Source: Hymenobacter aquaticus | Lineage (GTDB): Bacteria > Bacteroidota > Bacteroidia > Cytophagales > Hymenobacteraceae | Direction: 5' to 3' | DNA length: 64,000 bases | Assembly (NCBI RefSeq): GCF_004765605.1 | Contig: NZ_SRLC01000001.1 | Coordinates: forward strand, 2,170,001-2,234,000 | Part shown: positions 52,564 to 60,699 of the stretch, piece by piece | How the letters are laid out: each line of letters begins with the position of its first letter | Numbering within the stretch: position 1 is the stretch's first letter | The notes under the pieces: model-generated | What the model was told of the DNA's origin: nothing | What the model saw: only the letters and a program-made list of their open reading frames with translations | Database searches by the model: none | Translations under genes and position numbers: made by a program

Positions 52564-54066
52564 TTAGCGCCGGGGGCCGCCCTGCTCTTTTTCCACTTCC
52601 GTAGCTACTACCTGCCCCGAAATCAGCGACGGAGGCACACCCGGTCCCGGCACCGTCAGCTGACCGGTAAAATACAGATTACTAACCTTTTTGCTTTTCA
52701 GCGTCGGCTTCAGAATGGCCGTCTGCCGCAGCGTATTGGCCAGTCCGTAGGCATTGCCCTTGTAGCTGTGGTAGTCGGCTATGAAGTCGCGGTGGGCGTA
52801 GCTGCGCTTATACACCACCGCGTCGCGGATAGTCTCGCCCACGTGGCGCTCCAGCCGGTCCATAATCTGGTGATAGTACCGCTCCCGGGTTTCGTCGGGG
52901 TCGGCCAGGTCGGGGGCCACCGGAATCAGCAGAAACAGGTTTTCGCAGCCCGCCGGGGCCACCGTGGGGTCCGTCTGCGACGGGGCCGACACGTAGAACA
53001 GCGGCTTGCTGGGCCACTGCGGCTCCTCGTAGATTTCGTGGGCGTGCTGGCGGAAGTCCTCGTCGAAAAACAGGTTGTGGTGGCGCAGCTTGGGCAGGCG
53101 CTTGTTGATGCCCAGGTAAAACAGCAGGGAGGACGGCGCCATCGTGCGCTTGTTCCAGTAGGCTTCGTCGTAGTGGCGGTGCTCGGGTTGCAGCAGGTGC
53201 TGCTCAGCGTGGTGGTAGTCGGCGCCGGCCACCACCACGTCGGCGGCCCGGAAGCCGGCAGCCGTCCGAACGCCCGTAGCGCGGCCGTTTTCCACCGTTA
53301 TTTCCTGCACTTCCTGGTTGTATTCCAGCACCACGCCCTGCTCTTGGGCCAGCTTCACCATGCCCTGCACAATCTGGTGCATGCCGCCTTTCGGGTACCA
53401 GGTGCCCAGCGCCAGGTCGGCGTAGTTCATCAGCGAATACAGGGCGGGCGTATTTTCGGAGGTGGCGCCCAGAAACAGAATCGGGAACTCCACCAGCTGC
53501 AGCAGCTTCGGGTTCTGGAAAAAGCGCCGCACGTGCTTGTGCATGCTTTGCAGCACGTCCATGCGCACCATATCCACCAGCAGCTTGGGGTCGGCAAACT
53601 CCAGCAGGGAGCGGCTGGGCGCGTACACCAGCCGGTTGATGCCCACCTGGTACTTGTAGGCTGCCTGCTTGAGAAACTCGTCGAGGCGGGCGGCGCTGCC
53701 GGGTTCGTAGTGTTCGAACAGCTGGCGCAGCTCGGCCATTTTCGCCGGAATGTCCACGGCGTCTTCGGCTCCGAAGATAACCTGGTACGACGGGTCGAGG
53801 CGCACCAGGTCGTAGTAGTCAGCCACCTTGCGGCCGAAGCGACCAAAGTATTTCTCGAACACGTCGGGCATCCAGTACCAGCTCGGCCCCATGTCGAAGG
53901 TGAAGCCCTCGGCCTGGAACACCCGGGCCCGGCCGCCGGGTCCTTCGTTCTTCTCCAGCACCGTAACGCGGTAGCCGCGCTGGGCCAGGCAGGTAGCCGC
54001 CGAGAGGCCAGCAAAGCCGGCGCCGATAACCAGGACGTGTTGGGGAGCAGTAGCGGTGGTAGTCAA
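52564..54066 (-). CDS. crtI: Phytoene desaturase
   Basis: CrtI desaturates phytoene towards lycopene with FAD. The 500-residue protein has the dinucleotide-binding loop VIGAGFAGLSAATCLAQRG near residue 12, the ExxPGGRAR segment near 40, and the C-terminal FAD motif LYFTGQLTVPGPGVPPSLISGQ near 465. It starts at TTG 54066 with no ATG before the FAD loop. It leads the crtI-crtB unit. A lycopene cyclase (crtY) is not seen in the window and must be elsewhere. Confidence 0.95.
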   Translation of the reverse strand: MTTTATAPQHVLVIGAGFAGLSAATCLAQRGYRVTVLEKNEGPGGRARVFQAEGFTFDMGPSWYWMPDVFEKYFGRFGRKVADYYDLVRLDPSYQVIFGAEDAVDIPAKMAELRQLFEHYEPGSAARLDEFLKQAAYKYQVGINRLVYAPSRSLLEFADPKLLVDMVRMDVLQSMHKHVRRFFQNPKLLQLVEFPILFLGATSENTPALYSLMNYADLALGTWYPKGGMHQIVQGMVKLAQEQGVVLEYNQEVQEITVENGRATGVRTAAGFRAADVVVAGADYHHAEQHLLQPEHRHYDEAYWNKRTMAPSSLLFYLGINKRLPKLRHHNLFFDEDFRQHAHEIYEEPQWPSKPLFYVSAPSQTDPTVAPAGCENLFLLIPVAPDLADPDETRERYYHQIMDRLERHVGETIRDAVVYKRSYAHRDFIADYHSYKGNAYGLANTLRQTAILKPTLKSKKVSNLYFTGQLTVPGPGVPPSLISGQVVATEVEKEQGGPRR

Positions 54067-54370
54067 GCTGAGCAGGGAAAAGGTGGTGGCAAGCTACAAA
54101 CCCGCTCCCAACTTTGTTTCGGCCGCGCCGGCTCACTCCGAAGCCGGCACCGGTTAAGACCACGTACGCGGGCGGGGCAAAAGGCAGCCACAGCTTCCCA
54201 AGTATCTGGGTAGAAAGGCCCTGTGAATGTTGTAGCCTGCCGCAGCTGCCTGGCCAGGCCGCACGGCGCAAAAAGGGCCGAAAACAACTACGGGCCGCCA
54301 GCATCGGGCAGGTGCCCGGGTGCTGACGGCCCGCATTACGCCCGGGCGCAAGTTCTATTCTCCCTATTCC
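54067..54370. other. Gene-free spacer upstream of crtI
   Basis: No gene is apparent. The region is GC-rich, and no TAnnTTTG box reads towards crtI. If the sigma factor downstream drives crtI, its recognition site should be here in a non-consensus form. Confidence 0.5.
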
Positions 54371-54886
54371 CTACACGCCGGGGGCGTAAACCTTCAGAGC
54401 GTCTTTCAGCTCTTTGCGGGCAATGTGAATCCGGTTCTTCACCGTTCCAATCGGAATCTGCAGCTTCTCGGCTATTTCAAGGTACTTGTAGCCAATGTAG
54501 TACATCATGAACGGCGTCCGGTAGTCGGCCGACAGGTTGGCAATGGCCTCGTTGATGTCCGTCACCACAAAGTCGGAGGTAGCGCCGTTGTGGGTAATGT
54601 AGTTTTCGTCGGTGTTGAAGTATTGGAAATACTCCGTGCTGTCAATATTGCTATTGCGCTTGGTAATCTTGTTGTAGTTGTTGATGAAGGTGTTGCGCAT
54701 GATGGTGTACAACCACGCCTTCAGGTTGGTACCCGTCTTGAACTTGTCTTTGTTCAACATGGCTTTGAGCAACGTCTCCTGCACTAAGTCCTTGGCATCG
54801 TCAGCGTCGCGGGTCAAGTTCATGGCCACGGGCTTTAGGGAGTAGGAAATCTTTTGTACTTGATCGGTGAATTCCAAAGAGGTCAT
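54371..54886 (-). CDS. ECF-like RNA polymerase sigma factor
   Basis: A 171-residue sigma-70-family factor with only regions 2 and 4. Region 2 is DADDAKDLVQETLLKAM with NLKAWLYTIMRNTFINNYNK (residues 20-80); region 4 is LSADYRTPFMMYYIGYKYLEIAEKLQIPIGTVKNRIHIARKEL near 120-165. This layout is that of ECF or SigF-like factors. No anti-sigma gene is adjacent. Its place between the B12-type regulator and crtI suggests that it drives the carotenoid genes. The ATG at 54886 (MTSLEFTDQ) is preferred to the longer frame, since a promoter lies just upstream. Confidence 0.9.
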   Translation of the reverse strand: MTSLEFTDQVQKISYSLKPVAMNLTRDADDAKDLVQETLLKAMLNKDKFKTGTNLKAWLYTIMRNTFINNYNKITKRNSNIDSTEYFQYFNTDENYITHNGATSDFVVTDINEAIANLSADYRTPFMMYYIGYKYLEIAEKLQIPIGTVKNRIHIARKELKDALKVYAPGV

Positions 54887-54917
54887 ACTGTTTAGCTTTT
54901 CGTGGCAAAAGGTTAAA

Positions 54918-54945
54918 CAAATATACGGGAAGATTTGAATGGCAA
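54918..54945 (-). promoter_or_regulatory. Predicted sigma-factor promoter (TTG-N17-TATATTTG)
   Basis: On the minus strand a -7 box TATATTTG (54918-54925) and a -33 TTG (54943-54945) are 17 nt apart. The -7 box is about 30 nt before the start ATG. The match is to the housekeeping promoter, so the sigma factor gene may be read by the main polymerase. Confidence 0.65.
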
Positions 54946-55102
54946 CTAACTTAGATAAGAATTTTTCTCCACTAGCCCACATTTATATGTCGGTACATTA
55001 ATCTGCGACCAAGGTACGACTCGCAGCTTTGGCGGTTGTCCTTTTGCCAATAAATTCGGCTTGCCTCCTACTTTGGGAGATGAACCCGACGTATCACCCG
55101 GT

Positions 55103-55155
55103 GAAAAAAAGCAGAAAAGCAGCGCGCCGCTCTCCGGGGCAGCGCGCTGCTTTTC
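55103..55155 (-). terminator. Terminator of the MerR/CarH gene
   Basis: GAAAAGCAGCGCGC (55114-55127) and GCGCGCTGCTTTTC (55142-55155) form a perfect 14-bp stem. A run of seven A residues at 55104-55110 gives the T run on the minus strand. Confidence 0.85.
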
Positions 55156-55173
55156 GATCAAGGCCATAATTTT

Positions 55174-56073
55174 TTATTTGTCCTTCTGCTGGTGCAGCTC
55201 GTCTATCAGGGCCAGAAAGTCCGTCATCAGCCCGGGAATGATGGCCTTCTCGGGTAGCGTCAGCTTTTGGCAGTTCAGCAGCGGACCATACAGCACCAGC
55301 ATGACGCCGGGGCAGCGCTGGGCCAGCTCATTAATATAAGCCTGCACCTGGCTGCGCTCGGGCACGGCCGTCAGCACCGTGCCCACGACGTGCGGCTCAT
55401 AGGCCTGGCATACCCGTTCCAGCTCACTGATCGGCAGGTTTTGCCCCAGGTACAGCACGTGCTGCTCCCGGGCCCGCAGGGCGTAGTTCATAAACAGCAG
55501 GGCCAGCTCGTGCAGCTCGCCTTCGGGCAGAAACAGCACCCAGCGCCGCGCCTCCCGGGGCGGCACGGGCGGCAGCTGGTCGATACCCACCACGATTTTC
55601 TGCCGGATCAGGTTGGTCACCAGGTGTTCCTGGGCCGGGTTGATGCTGCCCGTCTGCCACAGCAGGCCCACCCGCTGCAGAAACGGATAGGCCACGTGCA
55701 GCACGGCCTGCTCGAAGCCCAGCTGGCGAATGGCGCCGTTGAGCAGCTTGCCCAGCTGCGGCTCATTCATCTCCAGGGTAGCCGCCAGCAGCGCCTGAAT
55801 CTGGCGGGCGTAGTCGTGGGGGTCCTGGCAGCAGGAAATAACGGCCGAGGCCAGCTCCTGCTCACTGAGCTGCGCGACTTTGGAAATGCGGTGGCCCTGC
55901 CCGCACAGCGTAGCCACGTTCAGCAGCCGCCGCAGGTCATCGTCGCAGTAGGTGCGAATGTTGGTCTGGGTCCGAACGGGCTGCAGAATGCCGTAGCGCT
56001 GCTCCCACATCCGAATGGTGTGCGCCTTGATGCCGGAAATACTCTCCAGGTCGCTGATTGAAAAATGTCCCAC
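55174..56073 (-). CDS. CarH/LitR-type MerR regulator with B12-binding domain
   Basis: A 299-residue MerR-family repressor of the light-sensing kind. The HTH is at the N-terminus (ISDLESISGIKAHTIRMWEQRYG). A helical bundle follows with the W(x)9EH motif seen in CarH: Trp139, Glu149, His150. Further on, LPEGELHELAL places the likely lower-axial cobalamin ligand at His188 in the B12-fold domain (SELERVCQAYEPHVVGTVLT, GPLL). In CarH adenosylcobalamin makes a repressor tetramer that falls apart in light. The gene is read together with crtZ, which starts upstream, and faces crt targets, so light control of carotenoids is probable. GTG 56073 is the start. Confidence 0.87.
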   Translation of the reverse strand: MGHFSISDLESISGIKAHTIRMWEQRYGILQPVRTQTNIRTYCDDDLRRLLNVATLCGQGHRISKVAQLSEQELASAVISCCQDPHDYARQIQALLAATLEMNEPQLGKLLNGAIRQLGFEQAVLHVAYPFLQRVGLLWQTGSINPAQEHLVTNLIRQKIVVGIDQLPPVPPREARRWVLFLPEGELHELALLFMNYALRAREQHVLYLGQNLPISELERVCQAYEPHVVGTVLTAVPERSQVQAYINELAQRCPGVMLVLYGPLLNCQKLTLPEKAIIPGLMTDFLALIDELHQQKDK

Positions 56074-56084
56074 GGTAGCAGTCC

Positions 56085-56588
56085 CTACGAATTCGATGAA
56101 GCGGATAAGTTACGGCCGGCCCGGCCGGGCGCGGGCTTGCGGCGGGCCAGCTCAAAATACTTGGGCGACACCCAGAGCATCCCGAACTCCTCGGAGCCGT
56201 CGCGCCCGGTGGTCTTGTGGTGCATCTTGTGCGCCATGTTTAGGGCCCGCAGATACTTATTGCCCGACTTGCGCCAGAAGCGCAGCCGGCCGTGAATCAG
56301 CACGTCGTGAACGAAGAAATACACGGTGCCGTACGCCGCAATGCCGATTCCGACCCAAAAGCGCCAGTCTTTTTCGGCCGAGCCGTACATGATGCCCGCC
56401 ATCGACAAGGCACCATAAAACAGGAAGAAAAAGTCGTTGCGCTCGAAGTGGTGCGGATGGCGCACGTGGTGCGAGCGGTGCAGAAACCACAGCGCGCCGT
56501 GCAGCACGTATTTGTGCATAAACCAGGCAACAAACTCCATTCCCAGGAAAGTAGCCGAGGTAAGGGCAACGGCTGCCATTGTTGTCAT
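56085..56588 (-). CDS. crtZ: Beta-carotene hydroxylase
   Basis: CrtZ hydroxylates the rings of beta-carotene at C-3 (zeaxanthin). The 167-residue protein is of the fatty-acid-hydroxylase di-iron fold, with histidine motifs HKYVLHG near residue 25, HRSHH near 36, HDVLIHG near 93 and HKMHHK near 120. Three hydrophobic helices are present. It is followed after 11 nt by the B12-type regulator on the same strand, forming an operon. With crtW it would produce astaxanthin-like or hydroxyketo carotenoids. Confidence 0.92.
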   Translation of the reverse strand: MTTMAAVALTSATFLGMEFVAWFMHKYVLHGALWFLHRSHHVRHPHHFERNDFFFLFYGALSMAGIMYGSAEKDWRFWVGIGIAAYGTVYFFVHDVLIHGRLRFWRKSGNKYLRALNMAHKMHHKTTGRDGSEEFGMLWVSPKYFELARRKPAPGRAGRNLSASSNS

Positions 56589-56655
56589 GCGTGGTATGGT
56601 TGAGTAGGTGGGAAATCGGAGCAGGGAGCGTATACGAATGAGAAAGTGCGTTTAA

Positions 56656-56690
56656 GGCAAAAATGTTCTGACTTCACAGCCAGAACATTC
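56656..56690 (-). terminator. Terminator of the enoyl-CoA hydratase gene
   Basis: AATGTTCTG (56662-56670) pairs with CAGAACATT (56681-56689). On the minus strand the stem is followed by TTTTT. Confidence 0.65.
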
Positions 56691-56752
56691 CTGCTAATAC
56701 AATCCCGTCGTGGTAGTTATGGCCGCCGCGCGGCCAATGAATCGGGGCGGCC

Positions 56753-57565
56753 TTAGTTGTCCCAGGTAATTTTCTCCTTATTGAGAAAAGCGGCGATGCC
56801 CCGGCGGCAGTCCAGGGAGCCGCGGGCCTCGGCATTCATCTGGGCGGCATAGCGCAGGCTGTCTTCCAGGGGCATTTCCGGGATGCGGGCCAGCATCTCC
56901 TTGGTCAGCTCCATGCTCTGCCCGGAGTTTTCGACGCACAGGCGGCGGGCAAAGGCGTAGACCTTCTCGGCCAGCTCTTCCTTGGGCACCAGGAAATTAA
57001 CCAGGCCAAACTCGGCCGCCACCTGCGCCGAAATCACGTCGCCGGTGAGCAGCAGCTGCTTGGTGCGGGCCTCCCCTATCTTGCGCACCAGAAACACGCT
57101 GACGATGGCGGGCAGAAAGCCAATTTTCACCTCGGTATAGCCAAACTTGGCTTCGGGCACGGCAAAGGCAAAGTCGCAGATGGTGGCCAGGCCGCAGCCG
57201 CCGGCCAAAGCGTGACCCTGCACCTGCCCGATAACCACCTTTTTCAGGGTGTAAATCTGGTGAAACAGCTGCATCAGGTGAGTGGAGTCGGCCAGGTTAT
57301 CAGTGTAGCCAAAGCCCTGCAGCTCCTGAATGTAGCCCAGGTCGGCGCCGGCGCAGAAGACCGCGCCTTCGGCCCGCAGCACGATTACTTTGCAGGACTC
57401 ATCTTCTTCGGCAAACTCAAACGCTTCCTTCAGCTCCGACACCACGTCGTAGCTCAGGGCATTGCGCTTCTCGGGGCGGTTCAGGGTGATGTAGCCAATG
57501 GCGTCGCGCGCTTCGTAGCGAATGTAGCGCAGCGCTTCCAGCTCCTGGGTAGGCATATTATCCAT
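56753..57565 (-). CDS. Enoyl-CoA hydratase/isomerase family protein
   Basis: A 270-residue crotonase-fold enzyme. The oxyanion-hole region AEGAVFCAGADLGYIQEL is near residue 70 and GHALAGGCGLATICDFAFA near 125-140, and the general-acid segment KFGYTEVKIGFLPAIVSVFLVRKIG follows. The Glu pair of classical hydratases is partly present (Glu in YTEVKIGF). Members act in fatty-acid or leucine breakdown (methylglutaconyl-CoA hydratase is close). No other beta-oxidation genes are next to it. Start MDNMP at 57565; ATG 57556 is also possible. Confidence 0.9.
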   Translation of the reverse strand: MDNMPTQELEALRYIRYEARDAIGYITLNRPEKRNALSYDVVSELKEAFEFAEEDESCKVIVLRAEGAVFCAGADLGYIQELQGFGYTDNLADSTHLMQLFHQIYTLKKVVIGQVQGHALAGGCGLATICDFAFAVPEAKFGYTEVKIGFLPAIVSVFLVRKIGEARTKQLLLTGDVISAQVAAEFGLVNFLVPKEELAEKVYAFARRLCVENSGQSMELTKEMLARIPEMPLEDSLRYAAQMNAEARGSLDCRRGIAAFLNKEKITWDN

Positions 57566-57704
57566 GACAGTCGTTGCAAGGCGGTTAGAGGCGGAACCGG
57601 ACGCGAGAAAACAAAGCAGCGTCCGGCGAAAACAGCGTGAGGTCGGCGGTAACCAAACGTAACAAAAATGGTGCTCTAAATAAACTATATAGCGAATAAC
57701 GCGC

Positions 57705-59975
57705 CTATTCGGTTTCGACCAGCGCGGCTGTGGCGCCTACCAGCGGGCGCGGGCGAATGATGAACGCCCCTTGCCGGGTAACATCATGCGTCTGAAAGCC
57801 AGCCGCTTGCAGCAAAGAATCCTGCCGGGCCACGTACCACGACTTGCAGGAAGAATCGAAAATAATCCGCGCTTTTTTGCCGAATAGCTGCGCTAAGTCG
57901 CTGGTTTTCACCCAGGCATTGCGCCGGAGCACCACCACGTCCACGGGCCGGGCCTGCCGGGCGCTATCGACCCGGCCCGCCACGAAAGCCAGCCGGATAC
58001 CGCGCCACACGGCCACCGTAACGTGGGGCACGGGCTGGGCCGTGGGCACGGCGGCGCGCTGCCAGCCGGTATGATAGGTTACCTGCCGGGCCTCGCGCTG
58101 AATAATACCCGGCACGATACGGTACGTCCGCTCGGTTTCGGACAGCGGCAGCGAGTCGACGGTGACGATGTGCGCCACGGCCCCCTGCCAGAATCCGCAC
58201 ACCGAGCGGCGCGGAATGCTGTAGACAACCAGCTGTTCGTCGGTGGTGAGGGCGTGGGCCGCCCACACGTTGCTGCCGGCACACAGGGCCGCCAGGCAAC
58301 AAGCCAGGCCCAGCCAGGGCAGGCGCTTCACGGCCAGAAAGGTGAGCAGCGCCAGAATAATGGCAAACAGCAGCCAGACCTGAAGCGTGGTTACGTGCAC
58401 GTCGCGGATCAGGGCGCTGGGCATGGTGCGGCCAATCCAGAAGATGTATTCGTTGAAGGCCAGAATCATCTTTTCAAACACCCAGGCAATGCTTTTGGGC
58501 AGCCACTCCAGCCAGGCCAGCAACGTGGCCGGCACAAACAGCCCGCACAAGGCCACCACCGCCTTGGCGACCAGCAACACGAGGCCCACATAGACGGCCA
58601 GCGAGGAAATGGGTACCGCCACGAGGTTGGAAGCCAGGAAGCTGAGCGGAAACTGGTGGAAATAGTACAGCCCCAGGGGAAAGGTAGCTACCTGGGCCGC
58701 CAACGACAGGGCCGTAGCCTGCCAGATCCAGTCGGCCAGCCAGCCGACCTTGCGCCAGAGCCACTGCACCAGCTTCGGTTGCCAGGGCCGGATGCGGGCG
58801 GCGGCCTGGTCGTTGAAATCGAGCAAAGCCGCAATCTGCGGTTGCAGGTACACGATGCTGAGCACGGCCAGAAAGGACAGCTGAAAGCCCACGTCGGCCA
58901 GCAGGTACGGGTCGTAGCAGAGCAGGCAGAAGGCGGCCACGGCCAGCGTATTGTACATAGTGCTCTGCCGCCCGGTGGCCCGGGCCAGAATAATAAAGGT
59001 GAACATCACGGCCGCCCGCAGCACCGAGGCCGAGAGGCCCGTCAGGAAGGCGTAGCTCCAGATGGTCGCCAGGCCCAGCGCCGCCGTGGTAAGCTGAAAC
59101 AAGGGCCCGCGCCGGCCCGGCAGCCGCCCCAGCAGCCACGTCACGGCCCCAAACAGCAGGCCCACCTGCAACCCCGACACGGCCATGATGTGCGTGGTGC
59201 CGGTGTCGGCGTAGGCCTGCTTGGTATCCTGGTCCACATCGTCCTTGATGCCCAGCACCAGGGCCGACGCCAGGGCATACTCGCGCTTCTGCCGCACGTA
59301 CTGCCGAAAAACACCGTCCAAAACCCGCGCGGCCCGCATGCTCACGGCTATCAGGGTCGAGGGTGGCTGAAACGCAATCTGCCGGTATTGGTCGGCGTGA
59401 ATGAACTGCTGGTGGTAAATCTGGTGGTAGCTCAGGTAGCGGCGGTAGTCGAACTCACCGGGGTTGAGCGGGGCCTTGGCCGGGGCCGGACCGCCGCGCA
59501 CCAGCCACACGTCGCCGTAGCGGGGCGCGGCCACGCCCGAGTCGCGGGGCACCGACACGCGGATGCCGCCCAACGCCGCCCGCCACCGGCCCGAAATGCG
59601 CACGGCCGATACCCGCACGGTAGTAGCGTAGGTGGCGGGCCGGGCCACGGTGTAGTCGTCGACCACGGCCCGGTAAAACTCGATGGGCCCGGAAAGCTGG
59701 CTCAGGTGCTCGGCCTGGCGTTTTTCGGTGGCTTGCTGGGTCAGCGTGAGGCCGGCCCCAAACAGGCAAAGCATGGCCAGCAAGCCGGCCGCGTCCGTCG
59801 GGCCGGGGGTGGGCTGGCGGCTGGCCCAGGTTTGCACGGCCATAAACAGCAGGGTGAAACCCGCCAGGGCCCAGCGCAAATCGGGCAGGGCAGCCCCGAA
59901 GTACAGGTACGTTAATATCCCGGCCGCCAAAGCCAGAAACAGCCGCACAAACGCGTAGGGAGCCCACCGTATCAT
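57705..59975 (-). CDS. comEC: ComEC/Rec2 family competence membrane protein
   Basis: A 756-residue polytopic protein that forms the inner-membrane DNA-uptake channel. The N-terminal part has a soluble DUF4131-like (OB-fold) region with GEFDYRRYLSYH near residue 175. The core Competence domain (about 215-540) has GIKDDVDQDTKQAYADTGTTHIMAVSGLQVGLLFG and at least eight helices. The C-terminal 200 residues correspond to the metallo-beta-lactamase-like part, but the HxHxDH metal motif is not visible. This truncated or degenerate form is frequent in Bacteroidota, I believe. The substrate is single-stranded DNA in natural transformation. Confidence 0.92.
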   Translation of the reverse strand: MIRWAPYAFVRLFLALAAGILTYLYFGAALPDLRWALAGFTLLFMAVQTWASRQPTPGPTDAAGLLAMLCLFGAGLTLTQQATEKRQAEHLSQLSGPIEFYRAVVDDYTVARPATYATTVRVSAVRISGRWRAALGGIRVSVPRDSGVAAPRYGDVWLVRGGPAPAKAPLNPGEFDYRRYLSYHQIYHQQFIHADQYRQIAFQPPSTLIAVSMRAARVLDGVFRQYVRQKREYALASALVLGIKDDVDQDTKQAYADTGTTHIMAVSGLQVGLLFGAVTWLLGRLPGRRGPLFQLTTAALGLATIWSYAFLTGLSASVLRAAVMFTFIILARATGRQSTMYNTLAVAAFCLLCYDPYLLADVGFQLSFLAVLSIVYLQPQIAALLDFNDQAAARIRPWQPKLVQWLWRKVGWLADWIWQATALSLAAQVATFPLGLYYFHQFPLSFLASNLVAVPISSLAVYVGLVLLVAKAVVALCGLFVPATLLAWLEWLPKSIAWVFEKMILAFNEYIFWIGRTMPSALIRDVHVTTLQVWLLFAIILALLTFLAVKRLPWLGLACCLAALCAGSNVWAAHALTTDEQLVVYSIPRRSVCGFWQGAVAHIVTVDSLPLSETERTYRIVPGIIQREARQVTYHTGWQRAAVPTAQPVPHVTVAVWRGIRLAFVAGRVDSARQARPVDVVVLRRNAWVKTSDLAQLFGKKARIIFDSSCKSWYVARQDSLLQAAGFQTHDVTRQGAFIIRPRPLVGATAALVETE

Positions 59976-60076
59976 CTATTCACCTTGATAAAATACCCTA
60001 AACCACTCTAGCTAACTGCCGGGTAAGCTGCACAAAATCTGGCACAAAACCGCGCTTCCGTGACCAAACAAGCAGC

Positions 60077-60117
60077 AAAAAGCCCTTCCTCCCGGCTCGG
60101 CGGAAGAAAGGGCTTCT
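60077..60117 (-). terminator. Terminator of the GNAT gene
   Basis: AAGCCCTT (60080-60087) and AAGGGCTT (60108-60115) form the stem base, with inner pairing of TCC and GGA. The A run at 60077-60081 gives the T run on the minus strand. Confidence 0.75.
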
Positions 60118-60143
60118 GAGGGTACACAGCCCGGTGGCGGCGT

Positions 60144-60584
60144 CTACAAGGGCTTTTGCCACTCCATTTTAAAGTGCTCAATGTCGCACTCCGTGAACTG
60201 CTCCCCGACTTTCACGAAGCCGTGCCGCTCGTAGAACGGAATGGCGCGCAGCTGGGCGTTCAGGTACACGGTGGCGTTGGGATGAGCATCCCGCACATCT
60301 TCCAGCACCCGCTTCAGCAGGGCACTACCGACGGCCTGGTTGCGAAAAGCGGCCAGCACGGCGAAGCGCTCCAGCTTGACGCCATTCTCGGTGACGCGCC
60401 AGCGGGCGGCTCCGCAGGGCGTGCCGTCGGCAGCACGAGCCAAGTAGTGGCGCGCGTCGGTGCGGTCGTGCACGTCGTATTCGGCCTCGGCCGGCACGCC
60501 CTGCTCGTGCACAAACACGGTTTCGCGGATAGTAAAGGCGGCGTCGAGGTCACGCAGGTCGGAAACGGGCTCAGCAGTAATCAT
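60144..60584 (-). CDS. GNAT N-acetyltransferase
   Basis: A 146-residue acetyltransferase of the ElaA/YjcF-like group. The early FTIRETVFVHEQGVPAEAEYD segment is typical. The acetyl-CoA loop is FRNQAVGSALLKRVLED near residue 82, and the late LNAQLRAIPFYERHGFVKVG fits the usual GNAT C-terminal fold. The acceptor is unknown. It stands alone between terminators. Confidence 0.9.
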   Translation of the reverse strand: MITAEPVSDLRDLDAAFTIRETVFVHEQGVPAEAEYDVHDRTDARHYLARAADGTPCGAARWRVTENGVKLERFAVLAAFRNQAVGSALLKRVLEDVRDAHPNATVYLNAQLRAIPFYERHGFVKVGEQFTECDIEHFKMEWQKPL

Positions 60585-60646
60585 AGGGGTAAAAAGCCTG
60601 GAGCAGGCGGAAGTGGAAGTACAAAGTAAAGCCGGCGGCTCTAAAC

Positions 60647-60677
60647 CAAAAGAACCACCGACGGGGCCGGTGGTTCT
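60647..60677 (-). terminator. Terminator of the phoH gene
   Basis: AGAACCACCG and CGGTGGTTCT form a perfect 10-bp stem. An A run (60648-60651) gives the T run on the minus strand. It is 23 nt past the phoH stop. Confidence 0.85.
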
Positions 60678-60699
60678 TGTAGCGGTTCAGATCAACAGC

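Noticed and set aside
58023..59915. A 630-codon plus-strand frame opposite comEC
   Set aside because: Antisense shadow; the protein is Gln/Gly/His rich and low in complexity, and comEC is well conserved on the other strand.
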